Part shown: piece by piece, positions 63,919 to 64,000 of the stretch
Layout of the letters: each line of letters starts with the position of its first letter
Numbering within the stretch: position 1 is the first letter of the stretch
DNA from: Rhodospirillales bacterium
GTDB taxonomy: Bacteria > Pseudomonadota > Alphaproteobacteria > Acetobacterales > Acetobacteraceae
Assembly: GCA_025352665.1 (NCBI GenBank)
Contig: JANXSM010000058.1
Coordinates: 37,619-101,618 of the forward strand
Length of the DNA stretch: 64,000 nucleotides
Reading direction: 5' to 3'
The notes under the pieces: model-generated
What the model saw: the letters and a program-made list of their open reading frames with translations, nothing else
The model's database searches: none
What the model was told of the DNA's origin: nothing
Position numbers and translations under genes: made by a program

Positions 63919-64000
63919 TTAAAACTGAGATACCAGTGTGCCGTCCTCTGACGACCTCATTGCGCCGACGCCCTGGGGAGCGGCGTCAACCCCAAGCCGC
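63919..64000 (-). CDS. Possible C-terminal end of a gene running off the right edge
   Basis: On the minus strand, an open frame enters from the window edge and ends at TAA 63919-63921, giving a 26-residue tail that finishes GAMRSSEDGTLVSQF. Codon use is like the neighbouring genes, but the piece is too short to identify. Between it and the start of the AlbA_2 gene (63706-63918) I see only a GC-rich, degenerate stretch with no supported gene on either strand. Confidence 0.25.
   Translation of the reverse strand, partial: RLGVDAAPQGVGAMRSSEDGTLVSQF

Noticed and set aside
63668..63922. 84-codon plus-strand frame at the right end
   Set aside because: Overlaps the start of the AlbA_2 gene, has shadow-like composition, and shows no RBS.

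Overview
This is a 64 kb GC-rich window, apparently chromosomal, with dense, often overlapping genes. Gene families and order (murA-hisG-hisD-infA-maf-RNase G-yacG-tRNA-Phe, SecDF, LpxB, NodT-type RND efflux, many ABC transporters) fit an alphaproteobacterium, most likely Rhodospirillales/Acetobacteraceae. That placement is an inference from gene content; no 16S gene is present.

Layout. 1-3.5 kb: a truncated hypothetical gene, a crotonase-family protein lacking the usual catalytic glutamates, and an OmpR/EnvZ-type two-component pair. 3.46-3.74 kb: a palindrome of about 281 bp. 3.75-8.1 kb: a chemoreceptor, an Ldh-type dehydrogenase and a UgpC-type ABC ATPase. 8.2-17.1 kb: a four-gene MdtABC-like RND efflux operon with its outer-membrane factor. 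17.2-24.5 kb: a CitE-like lyase and a MaoC hydratase divergent from a branched-chain-amino-acid-type (Liv) ABC transporter with two tandem binding proteins. 24.5-33.3 kb: a Ser/Thr/His-rich protein, a DMT exporter, an S9 peptidase, a hypothetical anchored protein, an ArsB-like permease and secDF.

33.4-42.8 kb is the most unusual region. It holds a sugar-type ABC transporter, a LacI regulator and three SnoaL-like proteins carrying five predicted NTF2-fold domains, with no conventional sugar-catabolic enzyme. Two near-identical 16-bp pseudopalindromes with a central CG lie in front of its two presumed transcription units, one overlapping a good sigma70-like promoter. I think this is an uncharacterised uptake and conversion system; the substrate is unknown.

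42.8-54 kb: a periplasmic binding protein overlapped with a phospholipase C/acid phosphatase-type enzyme, lpxB overlapped with a nitrilase and a GNAT gene, a SemiSWEET, a 1002-residue TPR protein, and a MaoC-thiolase-DUF35 operon. 54-61.7 kb: an orphan ParA-like ATPase, a 49-residue membrane protein, tRNA-Phe and the conserved housekeeping block ending in dcd. 61.7-64 kb: an AT-richer segment with a decayed ParD-like antitoxin and an AlbA_2/GHKL ATPase gene, which looks horizontally acquired.

A family of dispersed hairpins with changing stems but a conserved 8-nt loop (TGRTARGC) and a T-rich tail recurs at gene ends (5.8, 29.4, 54.0 and 54.15 kb). Half of one copy supplies the stop codon of the last gene in the SnoaL/ABC locus.
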